Below, piece by piece: positions 15,889-25,001 of a stretch of DNA of 64,000 nucleotides; positions within the stretch are counted from its first letter, which is position 1; each line of letters begins with the position of its first letter. Origin of the DNA: OLB7 sp966250335 (GTDB lineage: Bacteria > Bacteroidota > Ignavibacteria > OLB7); the NCBI GenBank assembly GCA_966250335.1, contig CBINGZ010000008.1:1-64000 (forward strand). The letters run 5' to 3'. The translations under genes were made by a program, and so were the position numbers. The notes below the pieces were generated by a model. The model was not told the origin of the DNA and searched no databases. It worked only from the letters and a program-made list of their open reading frames with translations.

Positions 15889-18800
15889 ATGCGTCTTACC
15901 CCTTACTGTTTTCGCGGATCACTCCTGCTGACGGCGCTGGCTGCCCTGCTCGTCGCGGCGCCCTCCGCCACCGCGCAGCCGGGCCCCTCATCCCCCCTCT
16001 ACGATCTCATCCCCCCTGATCAGAGCGGCATCGACTTCGGCAACTACGTCACGGAGACCGCCCAGTTCAACATCCAGGTGTTCGTCTACGCCTACAACGG
16101 CGCGGGGGTGGCGGTCGGGGATGTGAACGGGGACGCGCTTCCCGATATCTTCTTCGGCTCCTCGCAGGTGCCGATGCGCCTCTACCTGAACCGGGGGGGA
16201 TTGAAGTTCGAGGACGGCACCCCCCGCTCCGGTATCGTCCCGGTCAAACCGGACGTGCTGGGGGATACGGCGAACGTCGCCTTCGGCGTGGCGATGGTCG
16301 ATATCGACGGCGACAGCGATCTCGATATCTACGTCTGCAAGCAGTTCGCCTCCAATCTCCTCTACATCAACGACGGCACCGGCGTCTTCACCGAACAGGG
16401 GAAGAAGTTCGGGCTCGACTTCGCCGCGCGGAGCATGCAGCCGGCGTTCTTCGACTACGACAAGGATGGCGATCTCGACCTCTACATCGCCGTCAACGGA
16501 GATGGGAAGAACAGCTTCACGATCTCCGGGTTCACCGATCATCTCTTCCGCAACAACGGGGACAACACGTTCACGGATGTCTCGGAACAGGCCGGGATCG
16601 CCGACCGCGGGTTCGCCCAGAGCGTGGCGATCGGCGACCTGAACAACGACTCGTGGCCCGATATTTATGTCGCGAACGACTTCGAAGGTCGCGACATGGT
16701 CTATTTCAACAACGGGAACGGCACCTTCCGCCACGTCACCGACTCGGTGATCAAGCATACCTCCACGGCGAGCATGGGGAGCGATATCGCCGACTACAAC
16801 AACGACGGCTTCGCGGACGTGGTGACGCTGGATATGCTTCCGGAGAGCCACAAGCGCCGGATGTCGCATATCGGCGTCACCTCCATCTACACCCCGACCT
16901 TCGACTCCACGCAGCTCAACCGCAACGCGCTCCAGCTCAACAGAGGGGACGGCACCTTCGCCGATGTGGGGCAGATCGCCGGGATCAGCGAGACCGACTG
17001 GAGCTGGGCCCCCCTCTTCGAGGATGTGGACAACGACGGCGACAAGGATCTCTTCGTGACGAACGGGTACAAGAGGGACGTATCGAATCAGGATATTGCC
17101 TTCAGCATGATGCGGACCAAGATGGACCCGGTCGCGATGTTCAAGATCATCCCGACCACGCGGCTGCAGCCCTATCTCTTCCGGAACAACGGCGACCTCA
17201 CCTTCACCAAGATGAACGACCAGTGGGGGATCACCCAGGTCGTCAACTCGAACGGAGCGGCGCTCGTCGATCTCGATCTGGACGGAGATATGGAGATGGT
17301 GGTCAACACGATGGACTCCACGGCGTTTCTCTACAAGTCCAACGCGACCGAACAGAAACTGGGGAACTATATCCGCATACGATGCAAGGGGCGCGCGCCC
17401 AACACCGAGGGGATCGGCGCCAAGATCGAGATACGATCGAACGGCCGCTACCAGATGCGCGAGATCTACAAGAACCGCGGCTACCTCTCCTCCGTGGAGG
17501 CCGTGGCGCATTTCGGGGTGGGATCAGCTACATCGGTCGACGAGATAACCGTGACATGGCCCGACGGCACCAGGCAGAAGCTGACCGGCGTGAAGACGGG
17601 GCAGGTGCTCGTTCTGAACCAGGCCGACGCCTCGAAGCCCGGGCCGGAGCCTGTCGCGGCGCCGAACCATCTCTTCAAGAGGGTTCCCGCCGACCGGTCG
17701 CTCTCCTACATCCACAGAGAGAACACCGGCTTCGACGACTTCGAGCGCGAACGTCTCCTCCCCCGCCGATTCTCCAAGGATGGCCCCGGAACGGCGGTCG
17801 GCGACATGAACGGCGACGGCCTGGAGGACATCTTCATCGGCGGCGCGAAGTTCGCAAGCGGCGCGATATACCTTCAGGACCGCGAGGGGAAATTCACCCA
17901 GAACCGGCAGGATGCGCTGATAGCCGATGCGGCGAGCGAGGATATGGGAGCGCTCCTCTTCGACGCCGACGGCGACAGAGATCTGGACCTGTATGTCGTG
18001 AGCGGAGGTAATGAGACGATCGCCGACGGACCGGAGCTTCAGGACAGACTCTACATGAACGACGGCAAGGGGAACTTCACCAGGAACAGGGAGGCCATCC
18101 CCGAGATGCTCAGCAGCGGTTCCTGCGTGGTCGGCGCCGACTACGACGGCGACGGCGACATCGACCTGTTCGTGGCGGGACGGAGCGTTCCGGGAAGATT
18201 CCCCGAGATCCCCAGAAGCTATCTGCTGAAGAACACCAGAGGGACCTTCGCCGACGTCACCGGGACCGAGGCGCCGGGGCTGGCCCGCGTCGGCATGCTC
18301 AACGCGGCGCTCTGGACCGATTTCGACAACGACAACGATCCCGATATGATCGTCGCCGGAGACTGGATGACCCCCAGGTTCTTCCGCAACGACAAGGGGA
18401 AGCTGACCGACGTGACCGCGAAGAGCGGCGTCGACTCCAACAACGGGTGGTGGAACAGCATCGCGGCGGGAGATTTCGACAGCGACGGCGACATGGATTA
18501 CGTGGTGGGGAACCTGGGGCTGAACACCAACTCGCGGCATCGCCCCACGCGGGAGTTCCCGGTGCGCCTCTACGCCAACGACTTCGATGAGAACGGCAGC
18601 GTCGATCTGGTCGTCTCCTACTACTACCAGGGGATCGAGTATCCGATGCGCGACAGAATGACGATGGCAAGCCAGATGCCCGCCCTGATCCGGAGGAAGT
18701 TCCCGACGTTCAACGGCTACGCCTCCACCCCCCTCTCCAAGTTCTTCGCGGAGGGGATGCTGGAGAAGTCGGTGAAGTTCGAGGCGTACAACTTCGCCTC

Positions 18801-19389
18801 CAGCTATCTGGAGAACAGGGGGAACGGCACCTTCCGCATCTCCTCCCTGCCGGTGATGGCGCAGGTCTCGCCGACCTTCGGCATGTCGGTGGAGGATTAC
18901 GACGCCGACGGCAACCTCGACCTGCTGCTGGTGGGGAACTTCTACAACGCCGACGGCGAGGTGGTCCGCTACGACGCCGGGAACGGCCTCTACCTGCGGG
19001 GGGACGGCAAGGGAGGACTGCTGCCGATGCCGGTCAGCGAGTCCGGTTTCTCGGCCACCTACGACGCGCGCGCCCTTACATCGATCAGAAACGGCGGGAA
19101 GAACTCCCTCTACACCGTGGTGATCAACAACAACGCCCCGGTCCAGGTCTACGAACGCGAGTATGCGGCCGGGGAGGGGAAGCTTGTCGATTTCAACACG
19201 GAGGGAGAGTTCACCCACATGGTGATGAAGCTGAAGAACGGCAGCACGCGGCGGTACGAATGCTCCTTCGGCTCCGGATATCTCTCGCAGTGCTCCGGGG
19301 TGGTCCTGGTTCCCCCGGATGCCGTCTCGGCGACGCTCTATCGCGGCGCGAAGAAGCTGAAGACAGTGGAACTGGCCGCGGGGAAATAA
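15889..19389 (+). CDS. Secreted FG-GAP/VCBS beta-propeller protein with ASPIC/UnbV domain (copy 1)
   Basis: A 1166-residue exported protein with a signal peptide ending near SATAQ. I count 14 DxDxDG-type loops (for example DIDGDSDLD, DYDKDGDLD, DFDNDNDPD) that should bind calcium and hold propeller blades. An ASPIC/UnbV domain lies around residues 490-580 (NTEGIGAKIEIRSNGRYQM, then VTWPDGTRQKL). Two propellers thus flank the ASPIC segment. No T9SS tail is evident, so the export route after Sec is unclear. The gene at 19612 is a close full-length paralogue, and a haloperoxidase gene follows. In Bacteroidota such proteins are often beside vanadium-peroxidase genes, but their function is not settled. 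Confidence 0.9.
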   Translation: MRLTPYCFRGSLLLTALAALLVAAPSATAQPGPSSPLYDLIPPDQSGIDFGNYVTETAQFNIQVFVYAYNGAGVAVGDVNGDALPDIFFGSSQVPMRLYLNRGGLKFEDGTPRSGIVPVKPDVLGDTANVAFGVAMVDIDGDSDLDIYVCKQFASNLLYINDGTGVFTEQGKKFGLDFAARSMQPAFFDYDKDGDLDLYIAVNGDGKNSFTISGFTDHLFRNNGDNTFTDVSEQAGIADRGFAQSVAIGDLNNDSWPDIYVANDFEGRDMVYFNNGNGTFRHVTDSVIKHTSTASMGSDIADYNNDGFADVVTLDMLPESHKRRMSHIGVTSIYTPTFDSTQLNRNALQLNRGDGTFADVGQIAGISETDWSWAPLFEDVDNDGDKDLFVTNGYKRDVSNQDIAFSMMRTKMDPVAMFKIIPTTRLQPYLFRNNGDLTFTKMNDQWGITQVVNSNGAALVDLDLDGDMEMVVNTMDSTAFLYKSNATEQKLGNYIRIRCKGRAPNTEGIGAKIEIRSNGRYQMREIYKNRGYLSSVEAVAHFGVGSATSVDEITVTWPDGTRQKLTGVKTGQVLVLNQADASKPGPEPVAAPNHLFKRVPADRSLSYIHRENTGFDDFERERLLPRRFSKDGPGTAVGDMNGDGLEDIFIGGAKFASGAIYLQDREGKFTQNRQDALIADAASEDMGALLFDADGDRDLDLYVVSGGNETIADGPELQDRLYMNDGKGNFTRNREAIPEMLSSGSCVVGADYDGDGDIDLFVAGRSVPGRFPEIPRSYLLKNTRGTFADVTGTEAPGLARVGMLNAALWTDFDNDNDPDMIVAGDWMTPRFFRNDKGKLTDVTAKSGVDSNNGWWNSIAAGDFDSDGDMDYVVGNLGLNTNSRHRPTREFPVRLYANDFDENGSVDLVVSYYYQGIEYPMRDRMTMASQMPALIRRKFPTFNGYASTPLSKFFAEGMLEKSVKFEAYNFASSYLENRGNGTFRISSLPVMAQVSPTFGMSVEDYDADGNLDLLLVGNFYNADGEVVRYDAGNGLYLRGDGKGGLLPMPVSESGFSATYDARALTSIRNGGKNSLYTVVINNNAPVQVYEREYAAGEGKLVDFNTEGEFTHMVMKLKNGSTRRYECSFGSGYLSQCSGVVLVPPDAVSATLYRGAKKLKTVELAAGK

Positions 19390-19611
19390 TCCGCGGTCGG
19401 ATAGATAGTTCGCATCAGCCCGTATCGGGCAAACTTTCGGAGGGGAGGGGATCGTCGTATCGTTCGCCCCCGGCGGATCGGAACGATCCTGTCGCAATGC
19501 TCATATCGGGTCGTGCCGGGATATTCCGGACGGCTGCCCGCTCGTCAACAGGTAACATAGTCCGATCCGGAGTGTTCCCGGTACGGACCGATTTCCAGTG
19601 CAGAGCTTCCT

Positions 19612-22600
19612 ATGCTGAAAAGACTTTTTGCCAGCCTTTCCGTGCTTGTTCCGGCGATCCTGCTTCCGTGCGCCCCGGCGCACGCCCAGGGGAATGCGCC
19701 GGGTGGTTCCACGACGGCGCCGCTCTACCAGTACCTGCCCCCGTCGCAGACCGGCATTCTGTTCGAGGACAGGATCACGGAGACCCCCAGCTTCAACATC
19801 CAGGACTTCATCTACGCCTATAACGGCGGCGGTGTGGCGGTGGGGGATATCAACGGAGACGGCCTTCCCGACCTCTATTTCTCCGCGACCCAGCTCCCCA
19901 ACAGGCTCTATCTGAACAAGGGGAACTTCACCTTCGAGGATATATCGGCCCGCGCCGGAGTCGGGGATACGGCGGGGATCCGCTTCGGCGTCAACATGGT
20001 CGACATCGACGGCGACGCCGATCTCGATATCTACGTCTGCAAGCAGGATCGCCCGAACGCCCTCTACATCAACAACGGTGACCTCACCTTCACCGAGCGC
20101 GCCAGGGAGTTCGGCCTGGACCACGACACAAGCAGCACCCAGTCGGCGTTCTTCGACTACGATCTGGACGGCGATCTCGATATGTACCTCCTCACCAACG
20201 GCACGGCCACCGGTGAGAACTACACCCGCAAGGGATTGTGCGATCACCTCTACCGGAACAACGGGAACAACACCTTCACCGACGTGACCGCGGAGGCGGG
20301 GATCTTCGATATGGGGTACGGCCTCGGCGTCGGCATCGGAGATATTAACAACGACGGCTGGCCGGATATCTACATCACGAACGACTTCGACATCCGCGAC
20401 ATCCTCTACATCAACAACGGCAACGGGACGTTCCGCGAAGAGACGAGGAAGGCGATGAAGCATACGGCCGAAAACGGCATGGGGAACGACGTCGCCGACT
20501 TCAACAACGACGGATTCGTCGACATCATCGCCGTCGACATGCTCCCGGAGGATCACAAGCGCCTGCTTGGACATATGGGGAGCCAGTCCGCCTACAGCCC
20601 GCACTTCGACTCCACCCAGCTCATGCGGAACGTCCTCCACCTGAACCGGGGGAACGGCACATTCGCCGACGTCGCCCAGATCGCGGGGGTCTCCGAAACC
20701 GACTGGAGCTGGGCCTCGCTCTTCGAGGATCTGGACAACGACGGCTACAAGGATCTCTTTATCGCGAACGGATACAAGCGCGACGTATCGAACCTCGATG
20801 TGATCTACAACATGGTGAAGACCCGCATGGACAAGCTGACGATGCTCAGCTTCGTCCCGACGACGCGGCTTCAGAACTATGTCTTCAGGAACAACGGCGA
20901 CCTGACTTTCACCAAGATGATCGACGAGTGGGGGTTCAACCAGGTCATCAACTCGAACGGCGCCGCCTTCGCCGATCTGGACCGCGACGGCGATCTGGAT
21001 GTGATGGTGAACAACATGGACTCGGTCGCCTCGATCTATCGGGGAACACTCGCTGAACGACATATCGGGAACTACCTGCGGGTGCAGCTCGTGGGGAAGG
21101 GACTCAACACCGAAGGGATCGGCGCGCGGGTCGAGCTTCGTACGAAGCAGGGGTTGCAGATGCGGGAGAACTACAAGACCCGCGGCTACCTCTCCTCGAT
21201 GGAGCCGATCCTTCATTTCGGCCTGGGTGACGCGACGTCGGTGGAGCAGGTGAAGGTCACCTGGCCCGACGGCACGAAGCAGATCCTGACGTCGGTCCCC
21301 GCCAACCAGGTCCTGAAGCTGGAATGGAAGAACGCGGCGAAGATCGACGAGCCGCCCGCAGCTCCCGTTGCGACCATTTTCAACGAGGTGAAGGATACGA
21401 CGCTCTTCCCCTACTCGCACCGTGAGAACCTTCAGTTCGACGACTTCGAGCAGGAGCGCCTGCTGCCGAACCGACTCTCGCGGAACGGCCCCGGGGTCGC
21501 CGTGGGAGATATCAACGGCGACGGCCGCGAGGACGTCTACGTGGGAGGGGCGAAATTCGCTCCCGGCAAGATATATCTTCAGCAGGCCGACGGATCGTTC
21601 GTCCATCATCCGCAGCAGGCGATCTCCGACGACTCGGCATGCGAGGATCTCGGCTCGCTTCTCTTCGACGCCGACGGCGACCTCGATCTGGACCTCTACG
21701 TGGTGAGCGGCGGGAACGAGTATATCTCCAGCTCCCCCGAACTTCAGGACAGGCTCTACATCAACGACGGCAAGGGGAGCTTCACGAAGTCGGACGGGCT
21801 GCCGGAGATGCTGAGCAGCGGCTCCTGCGTGATCGCATCGGATTACGATAACGACGGCGACCTCGACCTCTTCGTCGGCGGGCGCGTCTCCCCCGGCGCC
21901 TACCCGAACGCTCCGCGCAGCTACATCCTGAACAACGCCAAGGGGAAGTTCACCGACGTCACCGAAACGATCGCCCCCTCGCTGGCGCGGATCGGCATGG
22001 TGACCTCCGCCCTCTGGAGCGATTACGACAACGACAACGATCCCGATCTGATCCTGGTGGGCGAGTGGATGACCCCGAAGATCGTCCGTAACGACAAGGG
22101 GAAGTTCGCCGACGCCACGACCGGCTCCGGCGTCGAGGGTCTCAACGGCTGGTGGAACAGTCTCGCATCAGGAGATTTCGATAACGACGGCGATATCGAC
22201 TATGTTGCGGGGAACATCGGCCGGAACGTCGGCCGCCGGTTCCGCGCCACCAAGGAGTTCCCGCTCCGGCTCTACGCGAACGACTTCGACGACAACGGAA
22301 GTCTCGACCTGGTGATGTCGTACTACTACCGCGGCATCGAGTACCCGACCCGCGGCCGGCAGAAGGTGGCCGACCAGATGCCCCCCCTGATCCGCCGGAA
22401 GTTCTCGACCTTCGCCGGATATGCCTCGGCCTCGATCCTGGAGATCTACGACAAGAAGAAGCTCGACGACGCCATGAAGTTCCAGGTCACCCACCTGGCG
22501 ACCTCCTACATCGAGAACCTCGGCCGCGGAAAGTTCAAGGTCACCGAACTTCCGACGATGGCGCAGCTCTCCCCCACCTACGGGGTCAACGTGGAGGACT

Positions 22601-23079
22601 ACGACGCCGACGGTAATCTCGACGTCCTTCTCATCGGCAACTTCTACGGTCCCGATCAGGACGTAGTACGATATGATGCGGGGGCCGGACTCTTCCTGCG
22701 CGGCGACGGCAAGGGGACCTTCACACCGACGCCGGTGAACGAAAGCGGCTTCTTCGCCCCGAGCGACAACCGCGGGCTGGCGTCGCTGCAGAAGGGAAAT
22801 TCCAACAGTCTCTACACGCTGGTATTAAACAACAACGGCAGAACCCAGGTCTTCGAACGGGACTTCAGCGAAGCCGACGGGAAGCTGATGAACTTCGAGA
22901 AGGAAGGGAAGTACACGCACATGATCATGAAGTTCGCCGACGGCCGCACCCGTCGCTACGAGTGCACCATCGGCTCCGGTTATCTGTCGCAATGCTCCGG
23001 CACCGTTCTGGTGACGCCGGAGGCGAAGTCGGTAACCCTTTATCGCGGTTCCAAGCAGGTCAAAACGATAAAATTCTAA
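19612..23079 (+). CDS. Secreted FG-GAP/VCBS beta-propeller protein with ASPIC/UnbV domain (copy 2)
   Basis: A 1155-residue paralogue of the preceding gene, collinear along its whole length. Shared phrases include SETDWSWA, NGYKRDVSN, HRENxxFDDFExERLLPxR and the closing GSGYLSQCSG. It has a signal peptide (ending in AHAQG), again 14 calcium-type loops, and an ASPIC/UnbV domain from about residue 484. The two copies have diverged in many positions, so the duplication is not very recent. The 222-base gap between copies holds only a short GCCCG-TAT-CGGGC hairpin. The haloperoxidase gene begins 22 bases after this stop, so those two are probably co-transcribed. Confidence 0.9.
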   Translation: MLKRLFASLSVLVPAILLPCAPAHAQGNAPGGSTTAPLYQYLPPSQTGILFEDRITETPSFNIQDFIYAYNGGGVAVGDINGDGLPDLYFSATQLPNRLYLNKGNFTFEDISARAGVGDTAGIRFGVNMVDIDGDADLDIYVCKQDRPNALYINNGDLTFTERAREFGLDHDTSSTQSAFFDYDLDGDLDMYLLTNGTATGENYTRKGLCDHLYRNNGNNTFTDVTAEAGIFDMGYGLGVGIGDINNDGWPDIYITNDFDIRDILYINNGNGTFREETRKAMKHTAENGMGNDVADFNNDGFVDIIAVDMLPEDHKRLLGHMGSQSAYSPHFDSTQLMRNVLHLNRGNGTFADVAQIAGVSETDWSWASLFEDLDNDGYKDLFIANGYKRDVSNLDVIYNMVKTRMDKLTMLSFVPTTRLQNYVFRNNGDLTFTKMIDEWGFNQVINSNGAAFADLDRDGDLDVMVNNMDSVASIYRGTLAERHIGNYLRVQLVGKGLNTEGIGARVELRTKQGLQMRENYKTRGYLSSMEPILHFGLGDATSVEQVKVTWPDGTKQILTSVPANQVLKLEWKNAAKIDEPPAAPVATIFNEVKDTTLFPYSHRENLQFDDFEQERLLPNRLSRNGPGVAVGDINGDGREDVYVGGAKFAPGKIYLQQADGSFVHHPQQAISDDSACEDLGSLLFDADGDLDLDLYVVSGGNEYISSSPELQDRLYINDGKGSFTKSDGLPEMLSSGSCVIASDYDNDGDLDLFVGGRVSPGAYPNAPRSYILNNAKGKFTDVTETIAPSLARIGMVTSALWSDYDNDNDPDLILVGEWMTPKIVRNDKGKFADATTGSGVEGLNGWWNSLASGDFDNDGDIDYVAGNIGRNVGRRFRATKEFPLRLYANDFDDNGSLDLVMSYYYRGIEYPTRGRQKVADQMPPLIRRKFSTFAGYASASILEIYDKKKLDDAMKFQVTHLATSYIENLGRGKFKVTELPTMAQLSPTYGVNVEDYDADGNLDVLLIGNFYGPDQDVVRYDAGAGLFLRGDGKGTFTPTPVNESGFFAPSDNRGLASLQKGNSNSLYTLVLNNNGRTQVFERDFSEADGKLMNFEKEGKYTHMIMKFADGRTRRYECTIGSGYLSQCSGTVLVTPEAKSVTLYRGSKQVKTIKF

Positions 23080-23101
23080 TCCTCTGGAGGCAACGAGCAT
23101 C

Positions 23102-24445
23102 ATGCGCTGTAAGCATGGCATCATCTGGGGTATCGCGCTGCTGATCGTCGGCACGGTCACGAGCGCGAACGCAAGCGGAGACGAGGCGAAGTACAGGACA
23201 GGCGCGAAGTACATCCACCGGCTGAACCGGCAGATGATCGATATCATCATCAACGACGCGTTCTCGCCGGCGGTATCGAGCAGAATCTACGCTTACGCGA
23301 ATCTTGCCGCCTACGAGGCGTCGTGCGCCGGGTTCTCCGGCTTCGCTCCGCTGGACGGCAAGGCCTACGAGCTGAAGGATTATCCCAAGCCCGATCCGAA
23401 GGCCGAGTACGACTGGCGGGTGACCAGCGCGACGGCGCTCGGCACGGTCGCCTCCAGGCTCCTCTTCAACTACGCCATCATGGACAGCACGCTCGCGGTG
23501 CAGCTCCAGGAGCTGGCCGCCGAGACCGACCCCGCCGTCTTCGAACGCTCGAAGGCGTTCGGCCTGGCCGTGGCCGACCGGATGATCAAGCGGGCCAAGG
23601 GGGATGGCTATACGAAGATCCAGGCAAGCGCGAAGTATACCTTCCCGAAGGGTGAGGGGGTCTGGCGCCCCACGCCGAAGAACTTCGTGGAGCCGCTCGA
23701 TCCGTTCATCAGCACCGTCCGCATGCTGACGATGAAGACCCCGGACGAGGTTCCGGCGCTGCCGCACATCCCGTTCAGCATCGATCCCGACTCGGAGTTC
23801 TACAAGGTCGCGAAGCACACCTACGACGTTTCCAACAACCTGACCGAGGAGGAGAAGGCGATCGCGCTCTTCTGGAACGACACGCCGGGAACGACCGAGT
23901 ATATCGGCCACTTCATGCCGACCTACCGTCAGGTCAACCCGCCGGGGCACTGGATCAATATCACCAGGCTCGTCTGCGAGCAGAAGAACGCCGACCTGAT
24001 GCACTCGATCGAGGCGTACGCGCTCGTCTCCACCTCCCTGTTCGACGGCTTCCTCGCCTGCTGGCACACGAAGTATCAGACGAACGTGATCCGACCGGTC
24101 ACCTACATCAACTATTATATCGTCGGCGACACCAGCCAGTCGACCTGGAAGCCGCTGATCGACACCCCTCCCTTCCCGGAGTACCCGAGCGGCCACAGCA
24201 CGGTCTCGGCCGCCGCGGCGACGGTGCTCACGGCCCTGTTCGGCGAGATGGAGTTCACCGACTCGACCGAGGAGGAGTTCGGCTACGGAACACGGACCTT
24301 CAAGAACTTCATGGAGGCGGCCCAGGAGGCGTCGCTCAGCCGTGTCTATGGCGGCATCCACTACCTGAACGGTTGTCTGAACGGCACCGAGCATGGGGTG
24401 AGGATCGGGCAGCACGTCCTGAAGACGCTCCGGACCAGGAGCTGA
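23102..24445 (+). CDS. Vanadium-dependent haloperoxidase / PAP2-superfamily enzyme, exported
   Basis: A 447-residue protein with an N-terminal signal peptide (residues 1-25). All active-site residues of the vanadium haloperoxidase/acid phosphatase fold are present with correct spacing: Lys324 and Arg331 (KYQTNVIRP), Ser-Gly-His ending at His365 (YPSGHS), Arg414 (SRVYGG) and His420. In the fungal enzyme the equivalent pairs are also 7 and 6 residues apart. It may oxidise halides with peroxide or act as a phosphatase; sequence alone does not decide. A GGAGG lies 12 bases before the start. It sits directly behind the two FG-GAP/ASPIC genes and ends before a strong hairpin. Confidence 0.9.
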   Translation: MRCKHGIIWGIALLIVGTVTSANASGDEAKYRTGAKYIHRLNRQMIDIIINDAFSPAVSSRIYAYANLAAYEASCAGFSGFAPLDGKAYELKDYPKPDPKAEYDWRVTSATALGTVASRLLFNYAIMDSTLAVQLQELAAETDPAVFERSKAFGLAVADRMIKRAKGDGYTKIQASAKYTFPKGEGVWRPTPKNFVEPLDPFISTVRMLTMKTPDEVPALPHIPFSIDPDSEFYKVAKHTYDVSNNLTEEEKAIALFWNDTPGTTEYIGHFMPTYRQVNPPGHWINITRLVCEQKNADLMHSIEAYALVSTSLFDGFLACWHTKYQTNVIRPVTYINYYIVGDTSQSTWKPLIDTPPFPEYPSGHSTVSAAAATVLTALFGEMEFTDSTEEEFGYGTRTFKNFMEAAQEASLSRVYGGIHYLNGCLNGTEHGVRIGQHVLKTLRTRS

Positions 24446-24480
24446 CCGCTTCCCTTTCCAGACTGAGAAAGGATCGTCAT

Positions 24481-24511
24481 GAAGCCGCCGGCGGGAAACG
24501 CCGGCGGCTTC
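24481..24511 (+). terminator. Strong terminator-like hairpin after the haloperoxidase gene
   Basis: GAAGCCGCCGGCG and CGCCGGCGGCTTC form a perfect 13-bp stem with loop GGAAA. The following GTCGTTTCC is only weakly T-rich. Its position 36 bases after the stop codon fits transcription termination of the FG-GAP/peroxidase unit. Confidence 0.75.
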
Positions 24512-25001
24512 GTCGTTTCCGTTGTCCCCCTCGGTCCCCCTTTACGATTTCTTAGTTCCCGCAAGAAAAGCGCAAAATCGGACCTCACATACTATGTGAA
24601 GTACCAAAACCTACTATATTTGTCCCCTTAGTAGGAGGGGTAGGGCGATTCGGTTGCGGCGGATACAATCTGTTCCGACATGCGCAATCGGCGGACCATC
24701 AGGCACGTTTTTTGCTGGTGATTGTCTCGACAACGGCACGATGTGCCCTGGCGCTCCATTGGTTCATGATGTTCATGCGCCATGGGGTCTCACGGGCGCG
24801 TGAGGACCAACGGTTATATCGTGTTGTTTGTTATATTGCCGCGCACCTCCAGTGCGTAGCCCTCCGTACACGCACCTTCTTGATAACGGAGCATGTTCCC
24901 ACCCGTCGATATATGCGGCGGACCGGGGGCGGCTCGAGATCTCCAGCTTTGGGTATCCCTTCCAACACATATCTCGGACACACACACTTCTCGGAGTCAC
25001 A
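24512..25001 (+). other. Long upstream region of the giant repeat-protein gene
   Basis: No gene is supported here. It contains the palindrome and promoter at 24585-24622. An imperfect hairpin lies around 24786-24809 (GGTCTCACG against CGTGAGGACC). A TTATATTGC box lies at 24831-24839, resembling the box in front of the SRP RNA and possibly a second promoter about 160 bases before the start codon. The 97-codon plus-strand frame 24712-25005 lacks family resemblance and runs over the real signal peptide start. Confidence 0.45.
24585..24622 (+). promoter_or_regulatory. Palindromic operator upstream of a TAnnTTTG promoter
   Basis: TCACATACTATGTGA (24585-24599) is a perfect palindrome around one central C. 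Fifteen bases further, TATATTTG (24615-24622) matches the Bacteroidota -7 box. The palindrome is centred about 37 bases before the expected start, the usual place for a regulator acting on the -33 region. The shape recalls CRP/FNR-type half sites (TGTGA/TCACA) but with inverted order, so the regulator is unknown. Confidence 0.4.
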
